Notes: generated from the letters alone by a model not told the origin. 64,000 nucleotides of DNA from Roseomonas sp. AR75 (GCF_005222815.1 NZ_STGB01000004.1:682001-746000); one strand, 5' to 3'. Counted from the stretch's first letter, positions 43,007-51,574 are shown. Made by a program: numbers and translations.

Positions 43007-44587
43007 ATGCCCGCCTTACGCCGCCGCACCCTTCTCTCCGCCGCGCTCGCGCTGCCGGCGCTCCGCCCCGCACGGGGCGAGACCGCCAGCCGCGTCAGCC
43101 TGCTGCACCTCAACGACTTCCACAGCCGGCACGAGGGCGGGCAGGCGAGCGGGGCGAATTGCCGGCCGGACGCCGCCTGCCTCGGCGGCAGCGCGCGGCT
43201 TGTCGCTGCCATGAAGGCCAGCCGCGCGGCGGCGGAGGCGGCGGGGCGCGCCACGCTGGCGCTCGATGCCGGCGACCAGTTCATGGGCAGCCTGTTCTAC
43301 ACCTATCACCGCGGCCTGGCGGAGGCGGCGATCCAACAAGCCTGGGGCTGCGAGGCCATGGCGCTGGGCAACCACGAATTCGACAACGGGCCGGCGAATG
43401 CGGCGCGCTACATCCGCGCGCTCGGCGTGCCGGTGCTGTCCGCGAATGTGGACACCGCGGCGGAGCCCGCGCTGGATGGGCTGGTGCGGCCCCTTGCCGC
43501 CTTCGTGCGCGGCGGCGCGCGCATCGTGGTGATCGGGCTGACCACGGAGGAGACGCCGTTCACGGCCTCTCCCGGACCGAAGCTGCGCTTCCGCGACTCG
43601 GAGGAAGCGGCGGAACGGGCCATCGCCGCCGCGCGCGCGGAAGGGCCGGCGACGGTCGTGTTGCTCTCGCATCGTGGCCTGCCGGCCGACATGCGGCTTG
43701 CGGAGCGGCTGCCCGGCGTGGACGTGATCGTCGGCGGGCATTCGCACACGGTCCTGGCGAACCGCCCCGACGCCGCGGGGCCGGCGCCGACGCTGGTGGA
43801 GGGGCGGGATCGCACGGTGCGTATCGTGCAGGCCGGCGCGTTCGGGCGCTTCGTCGGCCGGCTCGACCTCGACCTGGATGCGGCGGGGCGCGTTGTCGCG
43901 CATCGCGGCGAGGCGGAGGAGATCACGCCGACGATGCCGGAGGATGCCGGCGCCGCCGCGCTGGTCGCGCGCTTCGCCGCGCCGCTGGCGGAACTGCGCG
44001 CGCGGCCGGTGGCGCAGTCGGCGGCCGAACTCGACAACGCCGCATGCCGCACGGGCGAATGCGCGCTGGGCAACCTGATCGCGGAGGCGATGCTGGCGGC
44101 AGCGCCCGGCGCGGATATCGCGCTGCAGAATGGCGGCGGCATCCGCACGCGCCTGCCGGGGGGGACCATCACCTATGGCGACGTGCTGGCGGTGCTGCCC
44201 TTCGGCAACACGCTGGCCACTGCCACCATCCGCGGCGCGACGCTGCTGGCGGCGCTGGAGAACGGGCTCTCGCAGCCCGGCGCCGGGCGCTTCCCGCAGA
44301 TCGCGGGGTTGCGGATCGAGGCCGACCTGAAGGCGCCGGCGGGTAGCCGGCTGGTCTCGGCCGAGGTGCTGCGCGGCGAGCGCGCCGGACGGGTGGACCC
44401 GGAGCGCGCTTATCGGCTGGTGACCAACAACTTCCTGCGCCTGGGCGGCGACGGTTATGCGATGTTGCGCGACGCGGCACTCGAATCCTACGACACGGGC
44501 CCGCTGCTGGAGGAGGTGTTCGCCGCGCATCTCGCCACGCAGCAGCCCGTTGCGCCGCGCACGGACGGCCGGATCGGGCTGCGATGA
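43007..44587 (+). CDS. 5'-nucleotidase / UshA-family metallophosphoesterase
   Basis: 526 residues. A Tat-type signal (MPALRRRTLLSAALALPALR) precedes the metallophosphoesterase domain: LLHLNDFHSRHE (two metal ligands), LDAGDQFMGS, ALGNHEFDNG and VIVGGHSHTVL. The C-terminal nucleotidase domain shows QNGGGIRTRLPGG and VTNNFLRLGGDGYAM. It releases phosphate from extracellular nucleotides in the periplasm. AGGA seven bases before ATG 43007 favours this start over 42992. It overlaps the following methyltransferase gene by ATGA, an unusual pairing. Confidence 0.92.
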   Translation: MPALRRRTLLSAALALPALRPARGETASRVSLLHLNDFHSRHEGGQASGANCRPDAACLGGSARLVAAMKASRAAAEAAGRATLALDAGDQFMGSLFYTYHRGLAEAAIQQAWGCEAMALGNHEFDNGPANAARYIRALGVPVLSANVDTAAEPALDGLVRPLAAFVRGGARIVVIGLTTEETPFTASPGPKLRFRDSEEAAERAIAAARAEGPATVVLLSHRGLPADMRLAERLPGVDVIVGGHSHTVLANRPDAAGPAPTLVEGRDRTVRIVQAGAFGRFVGRLDLDLDAAGRVVAHRGEAEEITPTMPEDAGAAALVARFAAPLAELRARPVAQSAAELDNAACRTGECALGNLIAEAMLAAAPGADIALQNGGGIRTRLPGGTITYGDVLAVLPFGNTLATATIRGATLLAALENGLSQPGAGRFPQIAGLRIEADLKAPAGSRLVSAEVLRGERAGRVDPERAYRLVTNNFLRLGGDGYAMLRDAALESYDTGPLLEEVFAAHLATQQPVAPRTDGRIGLR

Positions 44588-45180
44588 GCGAAGACGTCCG
44601 GATCGTCGCGCCGGCCGCGGCGCGCAACCGCGATCCCATCCTGACGGTGCTGCGGCGCGTGCTGCCCGAGTCGGGCCTGGTGCTGGAAGTGGCGAGCGGC
44701 AGCGGCGAGCATTGCGCGCATTTCGCCGCCGCGCTGCCGGGACTGCTGTTCCAGCCGAGCGATCCCTCGGCGGAGGCGCTGGCAAGCTGCGATGCCTGGT
44801 GCGCTGGGCTGCCGAACGTACGGCCGGCGCTGGCGCTGGATGCGGCGGCGGAGGGTTGGCCCGTGGATCGCGCCGATGCCGTGCTGAACATCAACATGGT
44901 CCACATCTCGCCCTGGGCCGCGACGCTGGGGCTGCTGCGCGGCGCGGCGCGTCTGCTGCCCACCGGCGCGAAGCTGGTGCTCTACGGTCCCTGGATCAGG
45001 CCGGGGGTCGAGACGGCGCCGAGCAACCTGCAGTTCGACGCAAGCCTGCGCGCGCGGAATCCGGAATGGGGCCTGCGGCGGCTCGATGATGTTTCGGCCG
45101 TCGCGGCGGCGGCGTTCGACGCGCCGGAGGTGATCGAGATGCCGGCGAACAACGTGATGCTGGTGCTGCGGAGACGGTAG
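44584..45180 (+). CDS. DUF938 SAM-dependent methyltransferase-like protein
   Basis: 198 residues. It fits the DUF938 family: APAAARNRDPILTVL, then VLEVASGSGEHCAHFA (SAM motif I, GSGEH), LFQPSDPS (motif II) and INMVHISPWAATLGL, with ARNPEWGLRRLDDV toward the end. Substrate is unknown. It is translated with the 5'-nucleotidase through an ATGA overlap, a context that hints at nucleotide or phosphate metabolism but proves nothing. Confidence 0.85.
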   Translation: MSEDVRIVAPAAARNRDPILTVLRRVLPESGLVLEVASGSGEHCAHFAAALPGLLFQPSDPSAEALASCDAWCAGLPNVRPALALDAAAEGWPVDRADAVLNINMVHISPWAATLGLLRGAARLLPTGAKLVLYGPWIRPGVETAPSNLQFDASLRARNPEWGLRRLDDVSAVAAAAFDAPEVIEMPANNVMLVLRRR

Positions 45181-45206
45181 CGCTGTTCCCTCCCCCCGCA
45201 CGCCAA

Positions 45207-45234
45207 GACCCTCCCCCGCACGCGGGGGAGGGTC
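45207..45234. repeat. REP-like GC palindrome between convergent genes
   Basis: GACCCTCCCCCGC pairs with GCGGGGGAGGGTC (13 bp, 2-base centre) and is followed by GGGGTGGG. It is the same family as 15210 and 57149. At this site, between the stops of the DUF938 gene and sdhB, it could act as a terminator in both directions. Confidence 0.65.
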
Positions 45235-45258
45235 GGGGTGGGTTGGGAAGTGCTCCGG

Positions 45259-46041
45259 CTACCCCTGCCGCGCGGCGAGCATCTGCTTGATCTCGCCAAT
45301 CGCCTGCGCCGGGTTCAGCCCCTTCGGGCAGGTGCGGGCGCAGTTCATGATGGTGTGGCAGCGATAGAGCTTGAACGGATCCTCCAGCGCATCCAGCCGC
45401 TCGCCCGTGGCCTCGTCGCGGCTGTCGGCGATCCAGCGATAGGCCTGCAGCAGCACCGCGGGGCCGAGATAGCGGTCGCCGTTCCACCAGTAGGACGGGC
45501 AGGCGGTGGTGCAGCAGAAGCACAGGATGCACTCCCACAGCCCGTCGAGCTTCGAGCGCTCCTCCTTCGACTGCAGCCGCTCGCCATCTGGCGGGGGCGG
45601 CGTGTCGGATTTCAGCCAGGGCTCCACGCTGCGAAGCTGCGCGTAGATCTGGCTGAGGTCGGGCACCAGGTCCTTCACCACCGGCATGTGCGGCAGCGGG
45701 CTGATCTTCACGTCGCCCTTCACATCCTCGATCGGCTTGAGGCAGGCGAGGGTGTTCAGCCCGTCGATGTTCATCGAGCAGGAGCCGCAGATGCCCTCCC
45801 GGCAGGAGCGGCGGAAGGTGAGGGAGGAATCGACCTCGTTCTTGATCTTGATCAGCGCGTCCAGGACCATCGGGCCGCACTGGTCGAGATCGATCTCATA
45901 GGTGTCGGTTCGCGGGTTGTCGCCGGAATCCGGATCCCAGCGGTAGATCTTGAACGCCTTGACGTTCTTCGCGCCGGCAGGGGCGGGATGGCGCCTGCCC
46001 TCGGTGATCGTGCTGTTCTTGGGAAGTGTGAAGGTGGCCAT
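45259..46041 (-). CDS. sdhB: Succinate dehydrogenase iron-sulfur subunit SdhB
   Basis: 260 residues. The three clusters are set by SCREGICGSCSMNI plus LACL (2Fe-2S), CILCFCCTTACPSYWW (4Fe-4S) and CHTIMNCARTCPKGLNP (3Fe-4S). It passes electrons from the flavin of SdhA to ubiquinone at SdhCD. Start 46041 is eight bases after the sdhA stop; longer frames overlap sdhA. Last gene of the operon sdhCDAB. Confidence 0.97.
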   Translation of the reverse strand: MATFTLPKNSTITEGRRHPAPAGAKNVKAFKIYRWDPDSGDNPRTDTYEIDLDQCGPMVLDALIKIKNEVDSSLTFRRSCREGICGSCSMNIDGLNTLACLKPIEDVKGDVKISPLPHMPVVKDLVPDLSQIYAQLRSVEPWLKSDTPPPPDGERLQSKEERSKLDGLWECILCFCCTTACPSYWWNGDRYLGPAVLLQAYRWIADSRDEATGERLDALEDPFKLYRCHTIMNCARTCPKGLNPAQAIGEIKQMLAARQG

Positions 46042-46049
46042 GGGTCGCC

Positions 46050-47861
46050 TCAGTACACCCGCGCCTTGGGCGGGAAGACCTGAACTTCGTTCGTCAGGGT
46101 GCGCATCTTCACCCCGCGGTAGTCGAGGCGCACGTTGCCGTCGCCATCGCACCAGGCGAGCGTATGCTTCATCCAGTTCTCGTCGTCGCGCTCGGGGAAG
46201 TCCTCCTGCGCGTGGGCGCCGCGGCTCTCCTTGCGGGCGTCGGCGCTGACGATCGTCGTCATCGCGTTGCCCAGCAGGTTGTCCAGCTCCAGCGCCTCCA
46301 TCAGGTCGCTGTTCCAGATCAGGCCGCGATCGGCAACCTTCAGGTCGCTCATCCCGCCCCAGATCCTGCGCATCTTCTCCACGCCTTCCTTCAGGCTGGC
46401 GCTGTCGCGGAACACCGCGGCGTGGGTCTGCATCGCACGCTGCATCTGCACGCGCAGTTCGCTGGTCGGCGTGCCGCCCTTGGCGTTGCGGATGCGGTCG
46501 AACCGGTCGAGGTCGCGCTCCCCGGCATTGGCCGGCAGCGGCGCCTGGCTCGCACCCGGCTTGATCGTCTCGGCGGCACGATGCGCCGCGGCGCGGCCGA
46601 ACACCACCAGGTCGAGCAGCGAGTTGGTGCCGAGCCGGTTCGCGCCATGCACGGAGACACAGGCCGCCTCGCCCACCGCCATCAGGCCGGGCACCACCGC
46701 GTCCTCGTTGTCCCTGGTGGGGCGCAGGACTTCCGTGTGGATGTTCGTGGGGATGCCGCCCATGTTGTAGTGGACGGTCGGCAGGATCGGGATCGGCTCC
46801 TTCGTCACGTCCACGCCGGCGAAGATCTTGGCGGTCTCGCTGATGCCGGGCAGGCGCTCATGCAGCAGCTCGGCGCCGAGATGCTCGAGATGCAGCAGGA
46901 TGTGGTCCTTATGCTGGCCGACGCCGCGGCCTTCGCGGATCTCCACGCTCATCGCGCGGCTGACCACGTCGCGGCTGGCCAGGTCCTTGGCGGTCGGCGC
47001 GTAGCGCTCCATGAAGCGCTCGCCCTCGGAATTGGTGAGGTAGCCGCCCTCGCCGCGCGCGCCTTCGGTGATCAGGCAGCCCGCGCCATAGATGCCGGTC
47101 GGGTGGAACTGCACGAATTCCTGGTCCTGCAGCGGCAGGCCCGCGCGCAGCACCATCGCATTGCCGTCGCCCGTGCAGGTGTGCGCCGAGGTGCAGGACA
47201 GGTAGGCGCGACCATAGCCGCCCGTCGCCATCACGACGGTCTGCGCGCGGAAGCGGTGGATCGATCCGTCTTCCAGGCACCAGGCGGTCACGCCACGGCA
47301 GACGCCCTCGTCGTCCATGATGAGGTCGAGGGCGAAATACTCCACGAAGAACTCGCAGCCATGCTTCAGGCTCTGCTGGTAGAGCGTGTGCAGGATGGCG
47401 TGGCCGGTGCGGTCGGCGGCGGCGCAGGCGCGCATCGCCGGCGTCTTGCCGTAATGCTGCATGTGGCCGCCGAAGGGCCGCTGGTAGATCTTGCCGTCCT
47501 CGGTGCGGCTGAACGGCACGCCGTAATGCTCGAGCTCGATGACGGCCGGGATCGCCTCGCGGCACATGTATTCGATAGCGTCCTGGTCGCCGAGCCAGTC
47601 CGACCCCTTCACGGTGTCGTACATGTGCCAGCGCCAATCGTCCTCGCCCATGTTGCCGAGCGCGGCGCCGACGCCGCCCTGGGCCGCCACGGTGTGGCTG
47701 CGCGTGGGGAAGACCTTCGTGATGCAGGCCGTTTTCAGGCCGGCCGCGCCCATGCCGAAGGTGGCGCGCAGCCCCGCGCCGCCGGCGCCCACCACCACGA
47801 CGTCATAGGTGTGGTCGACGATCCGATAGGCCCCGCGCGAGGGTTTGGAGATGGCGTTCAT
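46050..47861 (-). CDS. sdhA: Succinate dehydrogenase flavoprotein SdhA
   Basis: 603 residues. VVVGAGGAGLRATFG is the FAD loop; RSHTVAAQGGVGAALGN contains the His that binds FAD covalently; the substrate region holds HPTGIYGAGCLITEGARGEGG, and RLGTNSLLDLVVFGRAA is the late FAD contact. It oxidises succinate to fumarate in the citric acid cycle and complex II. The C-terminal AHAQEDFPERDDENWMKHTL is the usual SdhA end. Confidence 0.98.
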   Translation of the reverse strand: MNAISKPSRGAYRIVDHTYDVVVVGAGGAGLRATFGMGAAGLKTACITKVFPTRSHTVAAQGGVGAALGNMGEDDWRWHMYDTVKGSDWLGDQDAIEYMCREAIPAVIELEHYGVPFSRTEDGKIYQRPFGGHMQHYGKTPAMRACAAADRTGHAILHTLYQQSLKHGCEFFVEYFALDLIMDDEGVCRGVTAWCLEDGSIHRFRAQTVVMATGGYGRAYLSCTSAHTCTGDGNAMVLRAGLPLQDQEFVQFHPTGIYGAGCLITEGARGEGGYLTNSEGERFMERYAPTAKDLASRDVVSRAMSVEIREGRGVGQHKDHILLHLEHLGAELLHERLPGISETAKIFAGVDVTKEPIPILPTVHYNMGGIPTNIHTEVLRPTRDNEDAVVPGLMAVGEAACVSVHGANRLGTNSLLDLVVFGRAAAHRAAETIKPGASQAPLPANAGERDLDRFDRIRNAKGGTPTSELRVQMQRAMQTHAAVFRDSASLKEGVEKMRRIWGGMSDLKVADRGLIWNSDLMEALELDNLLGNAMTTIVSADARKESRGAHAQEDFPERDDENWMKHTLAWCDGDGNVRLDYRGVKMRTLTNEVQVFPPKARVY

Positions 47862-47927
47862 CCTGCCGTCCGTTCGTGTCGCCGGCGCCGGAATGGGCGT
47901 CGGCAGGTCATGCGAATAGCTGGTGCC

Positions 47928-48338
47928 TCAGACCGCGATGCGAAGCACCGCGAGCGCCGCGGCGATGGCGAGCAGCCAGGAAAGCCCCTTGGTCGCCAGG
48001 ACCAGCCCGATCTTGAGCCCTTCCTGGTGCGCGTAGTCCTCGATGATCACCTGCAGCCCGGCGGCGATGTGGTGGAAGGTGAGCCCGATCAGCGCCAGCA
48101 GCAGCACGGCGTTCAGCGGCTGCCCGATCCAGAGCATCGCCTCCGCATGGCTCATGCCGGCCGATGTCGCCAGCGAGAGGATGAACCAGATCGTCAGCGG
48201 CAGCAGCGCGATGGAGGTGACGCGCTGCATCCACCAGTGATGCGCGCCGGACTTGGCCGAGCCCATGCCGCGGACGCGGCCGAGCGGGCTGCGGAGCGTG
48301 GCCTGGCGCGGCGGCTGGCCTGATGTGGTGTGCGACAT
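47928..48338 (-). CDS. sdhD: Succinate dehydrogenase membrane anchor SdhD
   Basis: 136 residues, three membrane spans (about 40-58, 70-90, 108-130). HHWWMQRVTSIALLPLTIW and the heme/quinone block GLTFHHIAAGLQVIIEDYAH are typical of alphaproteobacterial SdhD. With SdhC it holds heme b and the ubiquinone site in the inner membrane. It starts 10 bp after sdhC. Confidence 0.93.
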   Translation of the reverse strand: MSHTTSGQPPRQATLRSPLGRVRGMGSAKSGAHHWWMQRVTSIALLPLTIWFILSLATSAGMSHAEAMLWIGQPLNAVLLLALIGLTFHHIAAGLQVIIEDYAHQEGLKIGLVLATKGLSWLLAIAAALAVLRIAV

Positions 48339-48348
48339 GCTCAGCCCC

Positions 48349-48792
48349 TCACCAGGAAATCAGCAGCATCAGCCAGGTGAGGCCCGTCAGCACGCCGGTG
48401 CCCAGCAGCACGGCGCGCCCGGTCTTGTAGACCGTCGGGATGTCGTATCCCCAGCCCGCGTCCCAGGCGAGGTGGCGGATGCCCGCCAGCGTGTGGAACC
48501 ATGCCGCTGCCGTGACGCCCATCAGGAACAGGACGCCCAGGAAGGAACTGAGGAACCACTGCACATTCGCAAAGGCGAGGGGGCCGGAGGCGGCGGCCAC
48601 CAGCCACCACACCATCACCACCGCGCCGGCGGTCCAGATCATCCCTGTGATGCGATGCGAGATCGAGAGCGCGCTGGTCATCTGCAGCATGTCATAGGCC
48701 TGCAGGTGCGGCGACAGCGGCCTGCGCACGAGCGTGCCATCCGACCGGCGACCGATCATGGTCGCCTCCCGGGAATCCTGCATGGTGGACAT
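48349..48792 (-). CDS. sdhC: Succinate dehydrogenase cytochrome b556 subunit SdhC
   Basis: 147 residues, three membrane spans. RPLSPHLQAYDMLQMTSALS, then ISHRITGM is the SdhC signature with the quinone-site Ser/Arg; the heme-ligand region is AWFHTLAGIRHLAWD. ATG 48792 is preferred because GGGGAG lies nine bases upstream; ATG 48783 and 48759 are alternatives. First gene of sdhCDAB, with a good promoter 60 bp upstream. Confidence 0.95.
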   Translation of the reverse strand: MSTMQDSREATMIGRRSDGTLVRRPLSPHLQAYDMLQMTSALSISHRITGMIWTAGAVVMVWWLVAAASGPLAFANVQWFLSSFLGVLFLMGVTAAAWFHTLAGIRHLAWDAGWGYDIPTVYKTGRAVLLGTGVLTGLTWLMLLISW

Positions 48793-48854
48793 ACGCTAAC
48801 GCTCCCCATGACGCGCCGGTAACATCGTCTCGGCGCGCACCTTCCTCGCAGTTA

Positions 48855-48884
48855 CCTTTATGGTGCAGCGCGCCAGAGCGTCAA
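48855..48884 (-). promoter_or_regulatory. Sigma-70-like promoter of sdhCDAB
   Basis: Minus strand TTGACG (48884-48879), 18-bp spacer, TAAAGG (48860-48855), in a locally less GC-rich stretch just upstream of sdhC. Confidence 0.55.
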
Positions 48885-48955
48885 CGCAGGGTGGGGACAT
48901 GGTCTGCACGGCTTTTTGTGCATGCCCCGGGCGATAGGAATGTTATCCTTCGCTC

Positions 48956-49096
48956 ATGCCCGCTCTCAGGCCGATTCGCACAAGCCGTCGCCCGCGTCCC
49001 ACGCCCTGCACGGTGCAGCGGTTCCTCGACGTGGTGCACAAGCTGCTCACCGCCGCCGCGGCCCTCGCGATGCTGATCAGGGTGCTGCTCGGCTGA
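48956..49096 (+). CDS. Possible small membrane peptide (46 aa)
   Basis: ATG 48956 opens a 46-residue frame: a basic head (MPALRPIRTSRRPRPTPC) and a hydrophobic tail (LLTAAAALAMLIRVLLG). It is divergent from sdhC and has no clear ribosome-binding site. No family recognised; it may be chance. Confidence 0.3.
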   Translation: MPALRPIRTSRRPRPTPCTVQRFLDVVHKLLTAAAALAMLIRVLLG

Positions 49097-49144
49097 GCGG
49101 CGGCATGGCCCGGCGGCCGGGGGTCGGCCGCCGGGCGAGGCGCC

Positions 49145-49561
49145 TCATCGGCGGGAGCGACCGAGTCCGATCCATTGCAGCACCGCGAAGGCCGCGACCG
49201 CGAGCGCCTGCGCCGCCACGAAGGCGGTGCCGAGGCCGGTCGGCGCCACCCAGCCCGAGGCGAGCAGCAGCAGGCTGTCCACGACCCAGACGGCGTTGAG
49301 CGCGATCACCGTCCAGACCGCCCAGGCCGGCAGGCTCGGGCGTCCCGCCATCCAGACGAGCGCCGCGATATAGGGCAGGCAGACCAGCCCCGCGCCGCGC
49401 AGCAGCCCCGCCGGCAAGCCAAGCGATCCGGCGAGCGCGGGGGCGGCGAGCAGGAGCGGCAGCGCCAGCGCGGCGCTGCCCGCGGCATCGAGCCGCAGGG
49501 CGAAGCGCAGCAGCGGCGAGGGGATGAGCGCGGCGGGGCGCTCGGCGAGGGTGGCGTCCAT
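49145..49561 (-). CDS. Four-span hypothetical membrane protein
   Basis: 138 residues, four predicted spans (about 26-46, 56-72, 78-98, 108-130), Leu/Ala/Val-rich with a basic end (LGRSRR). No family is recognised with certainty. It is divergent from an XRE-type regulator gene, and a 19-bp palindrome lies between them, so the regulator probably controls it. This arrangement is common for small regulators and the membrane proteins they govern. Confidence 0.7.
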   Translation of the reverse strand: MDATLAERPAALIPSPLLRFALRLDAAGSAALALPLLLAAPALAGSLGLPAGLLRGAGLVCLPYIAALVWMAGRPSLPAWAVWTVIALNAVWVVDSLLLLASGWVAPTGLGTAFVAAQALAVAAFAVLQWIGLGRSRR

Positions 49562-49652
49562 GTCCAGAAGAATCCTCCGGCGCGGGCGGCTGCCGGGATG
49601 GCCTGCCTTCCTGGCCCGCCGCGGCAGGATGGGCAGCGGCCTGTCGCGGAGC

Positions 49653-49671
49653 GATGACCTCGGAGGTAATC
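49653..49671. promoter_or_regulatory. Operator-like palindrome for the XRE regulator
   Basis: A 19-bp near-perfect palindrome, GATgACCT-cgg-AGGTaATC (only one arm pair mismatched), between the divergent starts of the membrane protein and the XRE regulator. A likely binding site of the regulator. Confidence 0.5.
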
Positions 49672-49704
49672 GAAACCGCGCGCCATCGGCGGCATGATCC
49701 GGCC

Positions 49705-50499
49705 ATGGCGACGATGACGCGCGAGGTCGGTGGGCTGATCCGCGAATGGCGGCGGCGAAGGCGGCTCAGCCAGCTCGACCTGGCGAGCGAGGCGGCGATC
49801 TCGCAGCGCCATCTGAGCTTCCTCGAATCCGGCCGGTCGCGGCCGAGCCGGGACATGCTGCTGCATCTCGCCGAGCAGCTCGACGTGCCGCTGCGCGAGC
49901 GCAACCTGCTGCTGGTCGCGGCCGGCTTCGCGCCGCACTACCCCGAGCGCGGCTATGACGACCCCGCCATGGCCGCCGCGCGAGCGATGGTCGCGCGCGT
50001 GCTGGCGGCGCAGGAGCCCTTTCCGGCGCTGGCGGTGGATCGGCACTGGACCCTGGTGGATGCCAACCGCGCCCTCGCCCCGCTGCTGGCTGACGTGGCG
50101 CCGTGGCTGCTCCGCCCGCCCGTGAACGTGCTGCGGCTGGCGCTGCACCCGGAGGGCGTCGCGCCGCGCATCGCCAACCTGCCGGAGGTCCGTGCCCACA
50201 TGCTGGACCGCCTGCGCCGCCAGGCCGAGCAGACCGCCGATACCGCGCTGGTTGCCTTGCTGGCGGAGCTGCGGGCGCTTCCGGGCGGTGCGCCGCCTCG
50301 CGTGGACCACGCCGCGGGCGCGGTCGCCATCCCGCTGCGCCTGCGCACGGAAGCGGGCGAGCTTTCCTTCATCAGCACGATCACGGTGTTCGGGACACCG
50401 ATGGACGTCACGCTCTCCGAACTCGCGATCGAGACCTTCCTGCCGGCCGACGCGGCGACGGCGGAGGCGCTGCGGCGGGCCGCTACTCCACCAGCTTGA
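49705..50499 (+). CDS. XRE-family regulator with MmyB-like ligand domain
   Basis: 264 residues. Helix-turn-helix at about 6-62: LIREWRRRRRLSQLDLASEA, then AISQRHLSFLESGRSRPSRD. The rest (about 100-255) begins FPALAVDRHWTLVDANRAL and ends ITVFGTPMDVTLSELAIETF, the MmyB-like/PAS-like ligand domain found in many such regulators. It likely represses the divergent membrane protein through the palindrome at 49653 and senses a small, perhaps lipid-like, ligand. An ATG at 49654 would put the palindrome inside the gene, so 49705 is chosen. Its 3' end overlaps the convergent asd-like gene by 17 bp. Confidence 0.85.
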   Translation: MATMTREVGGLIREWRRRRRLSQLDLASEAAISQRHLSFLESGRSRPSRDMLLHLAEQLDVPLRERNLLLVAAGFAPHYPERGYDDPAMAAARAMVARVLAAQEPFPALAVDRHWTLVDANRALAPLLADVAPWLLRPPVNVLRLALHPEGVAPRIANLPEVRAHMLDRLRRQAEQTADTALVALLAELRALPGGAPPRVDHAAGAVAIPLRLRTEAGELSFISTITVFGTPMDVTLSELAIETFLPADAATAEALRRAATPPA

Positions 50500-51502
50500 G
50501 GCGCACCAGTTCTTCCGCCACCTGCACCGCGTTCAGCGCGGCGCCCTTGCGCAGGGTGTCGGTCACGCACCAGAACGCCAGGCCGTGCGGCACGGTCAGG
50601 TCGCGGCGCAGGCGGCTGACATAGACCGCGTCCTCTCCGGCGACCTCGGACGGCGTCACGTAGCCGGCCTCCTCGCGCCGATCCAGCAGGATGATGCCGG
50701 GCGCCTCGCGCAGCGCGGCCCAGGCCTGCTTCTCCTCGACCGGGCGATCGAAGGCGACGGTCACGCTCGCGGCATCGCCGATGAAGACCGGCACGCGCAC
50801 GCTGGTGACGATCGCTGCCAGATCGGGGTCGATCAGCTTGCGCAACTCCGCCGCCGCGCCGCGCTCCTCGGTGGTGTAGCCATCATCGCCGATGTCGCCG
50901 ACCTGCGGGATCAGGTTGAAGGCGATCGTCTTCGGGAACTGCTCGGCCGGCGGCGCCTCGTTCACATAGACGCCGCGGGTCTGCGCCCAGAGCTCGTCCA
51001 TCGCCTCCTTCCCCGCGCCGGCAACCGCGTGGAAACCGGTGATCACGGCGCGCCGGGCCTTGCCGATGGCGTGCAGCGGCTTCAGTGCCACCGCGACGGT
51101 TGCGGCCAGCGCGGAGGGGCAGGCCACGATCCGGCGCTTGCGGGCGCGCGTCAGCGTCGCGGCATTGGCTTCCGGCACCACCAGCGGCACATCCGGCTCC
51201 AGCCGGAAGCGGGGGGAGAGGTCGATCACCATCGCGCCGGCTTCGGCGGCGCGCTGCGCCTCCGCCGCGCTGGCCGCCTCGCCGGCGGCGAAGAAGACCA
51301 GGTCCGTGTCGCGGAAATCATGCCCTTCCAGGCCGCGCACCCGCAGCACCTGCTCCTCGCCATAGGAGACTTCCTGCCCGCCGCCGCGCCCCGGCGAGAG
51401 GGCGGCGACCTCGGCTGCCGGGAATGCGCGCTCCGCGAGGGTGCGAAGAATCTCGCGCCCGACCTGGCCGGTGGCACCGACCACCGCGACCTTGATGCCC
51501 AT
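50483..51502 (-). CDS. Aspartate-semialdehyde dehydrogenase homologue lacking catalytic residues
   Basis: 339 residues, clearly of the Asd fold: VAVVGATGQVGREILRTL, AAEAGAMVIDLSPRFR, VPLVVPEANAATL, AVAGAGKEAMDEL. But the active-site block, normally NPNCS, reads ACPSA: the catalytic Cys position is Ala131, with Cys128 standing three residues earlier. The Gln of the YQAVSG block is His158, and the His of the VGHS block is Asp244. So it is either a non-catalytic relative, like the Usg-1 branch, or a changed enzyme. The start MGIKVAVVG follows a promoter closely. Convergent with the XRE gene, overlapping by 17 bp. Confidence 0.85.
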   Translation of the reverse strand: MGIKVAVVGATGQVGREILRTLAERAFPAAEVAALSPGRGGGQEVSYGEEQVLRVRGLEGHDFRDTDLVFFAAGEAASAAEAQRAAEAGAMVIDLSPRFRLEPDVPLVVPEANAATLTRARKRRIVACPSALAATVAVALKPLHAIGKARRAVITGFHAVAGAGKEAMDELWAQTRGVYVNEAPPAEQFPKTIAFNLIPQVGDIGDDGYTTEERGAAAELRKLIDPDLAAIVTSVRVPVFIGDAASVTVAFDRPVEEKQAWAALREAPGIILLDRREEAGYVTPSEVAGEDAVYVSRLRRDLTVPHGLAFWCVTDTLRKGAALNAVQVAEELVRLKLVE

Positions 51503-51528
51503 CTGCCCTGTCCGATGCTGTCCCCGCG

Positions 51529-51557
51529 CAGGTAGGCGCAAGCGGGTCCCAGGGCAA
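51529..51557 (-). promoter_or_regulatory. Promoter of the asd-like gene, sharing a block with grpE
   Basis: Minus strand TTGCCC (51557-51552), 17 bp, TACCTG (51534-51529), 26 bp before the ATG. Spacer end GCTTGCGCC and flanks match the grpE promoter at 29563-29591. Confidence 0.5.
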
Positions 51558-51574
51558 CCGGACGCAGCGAGTTG

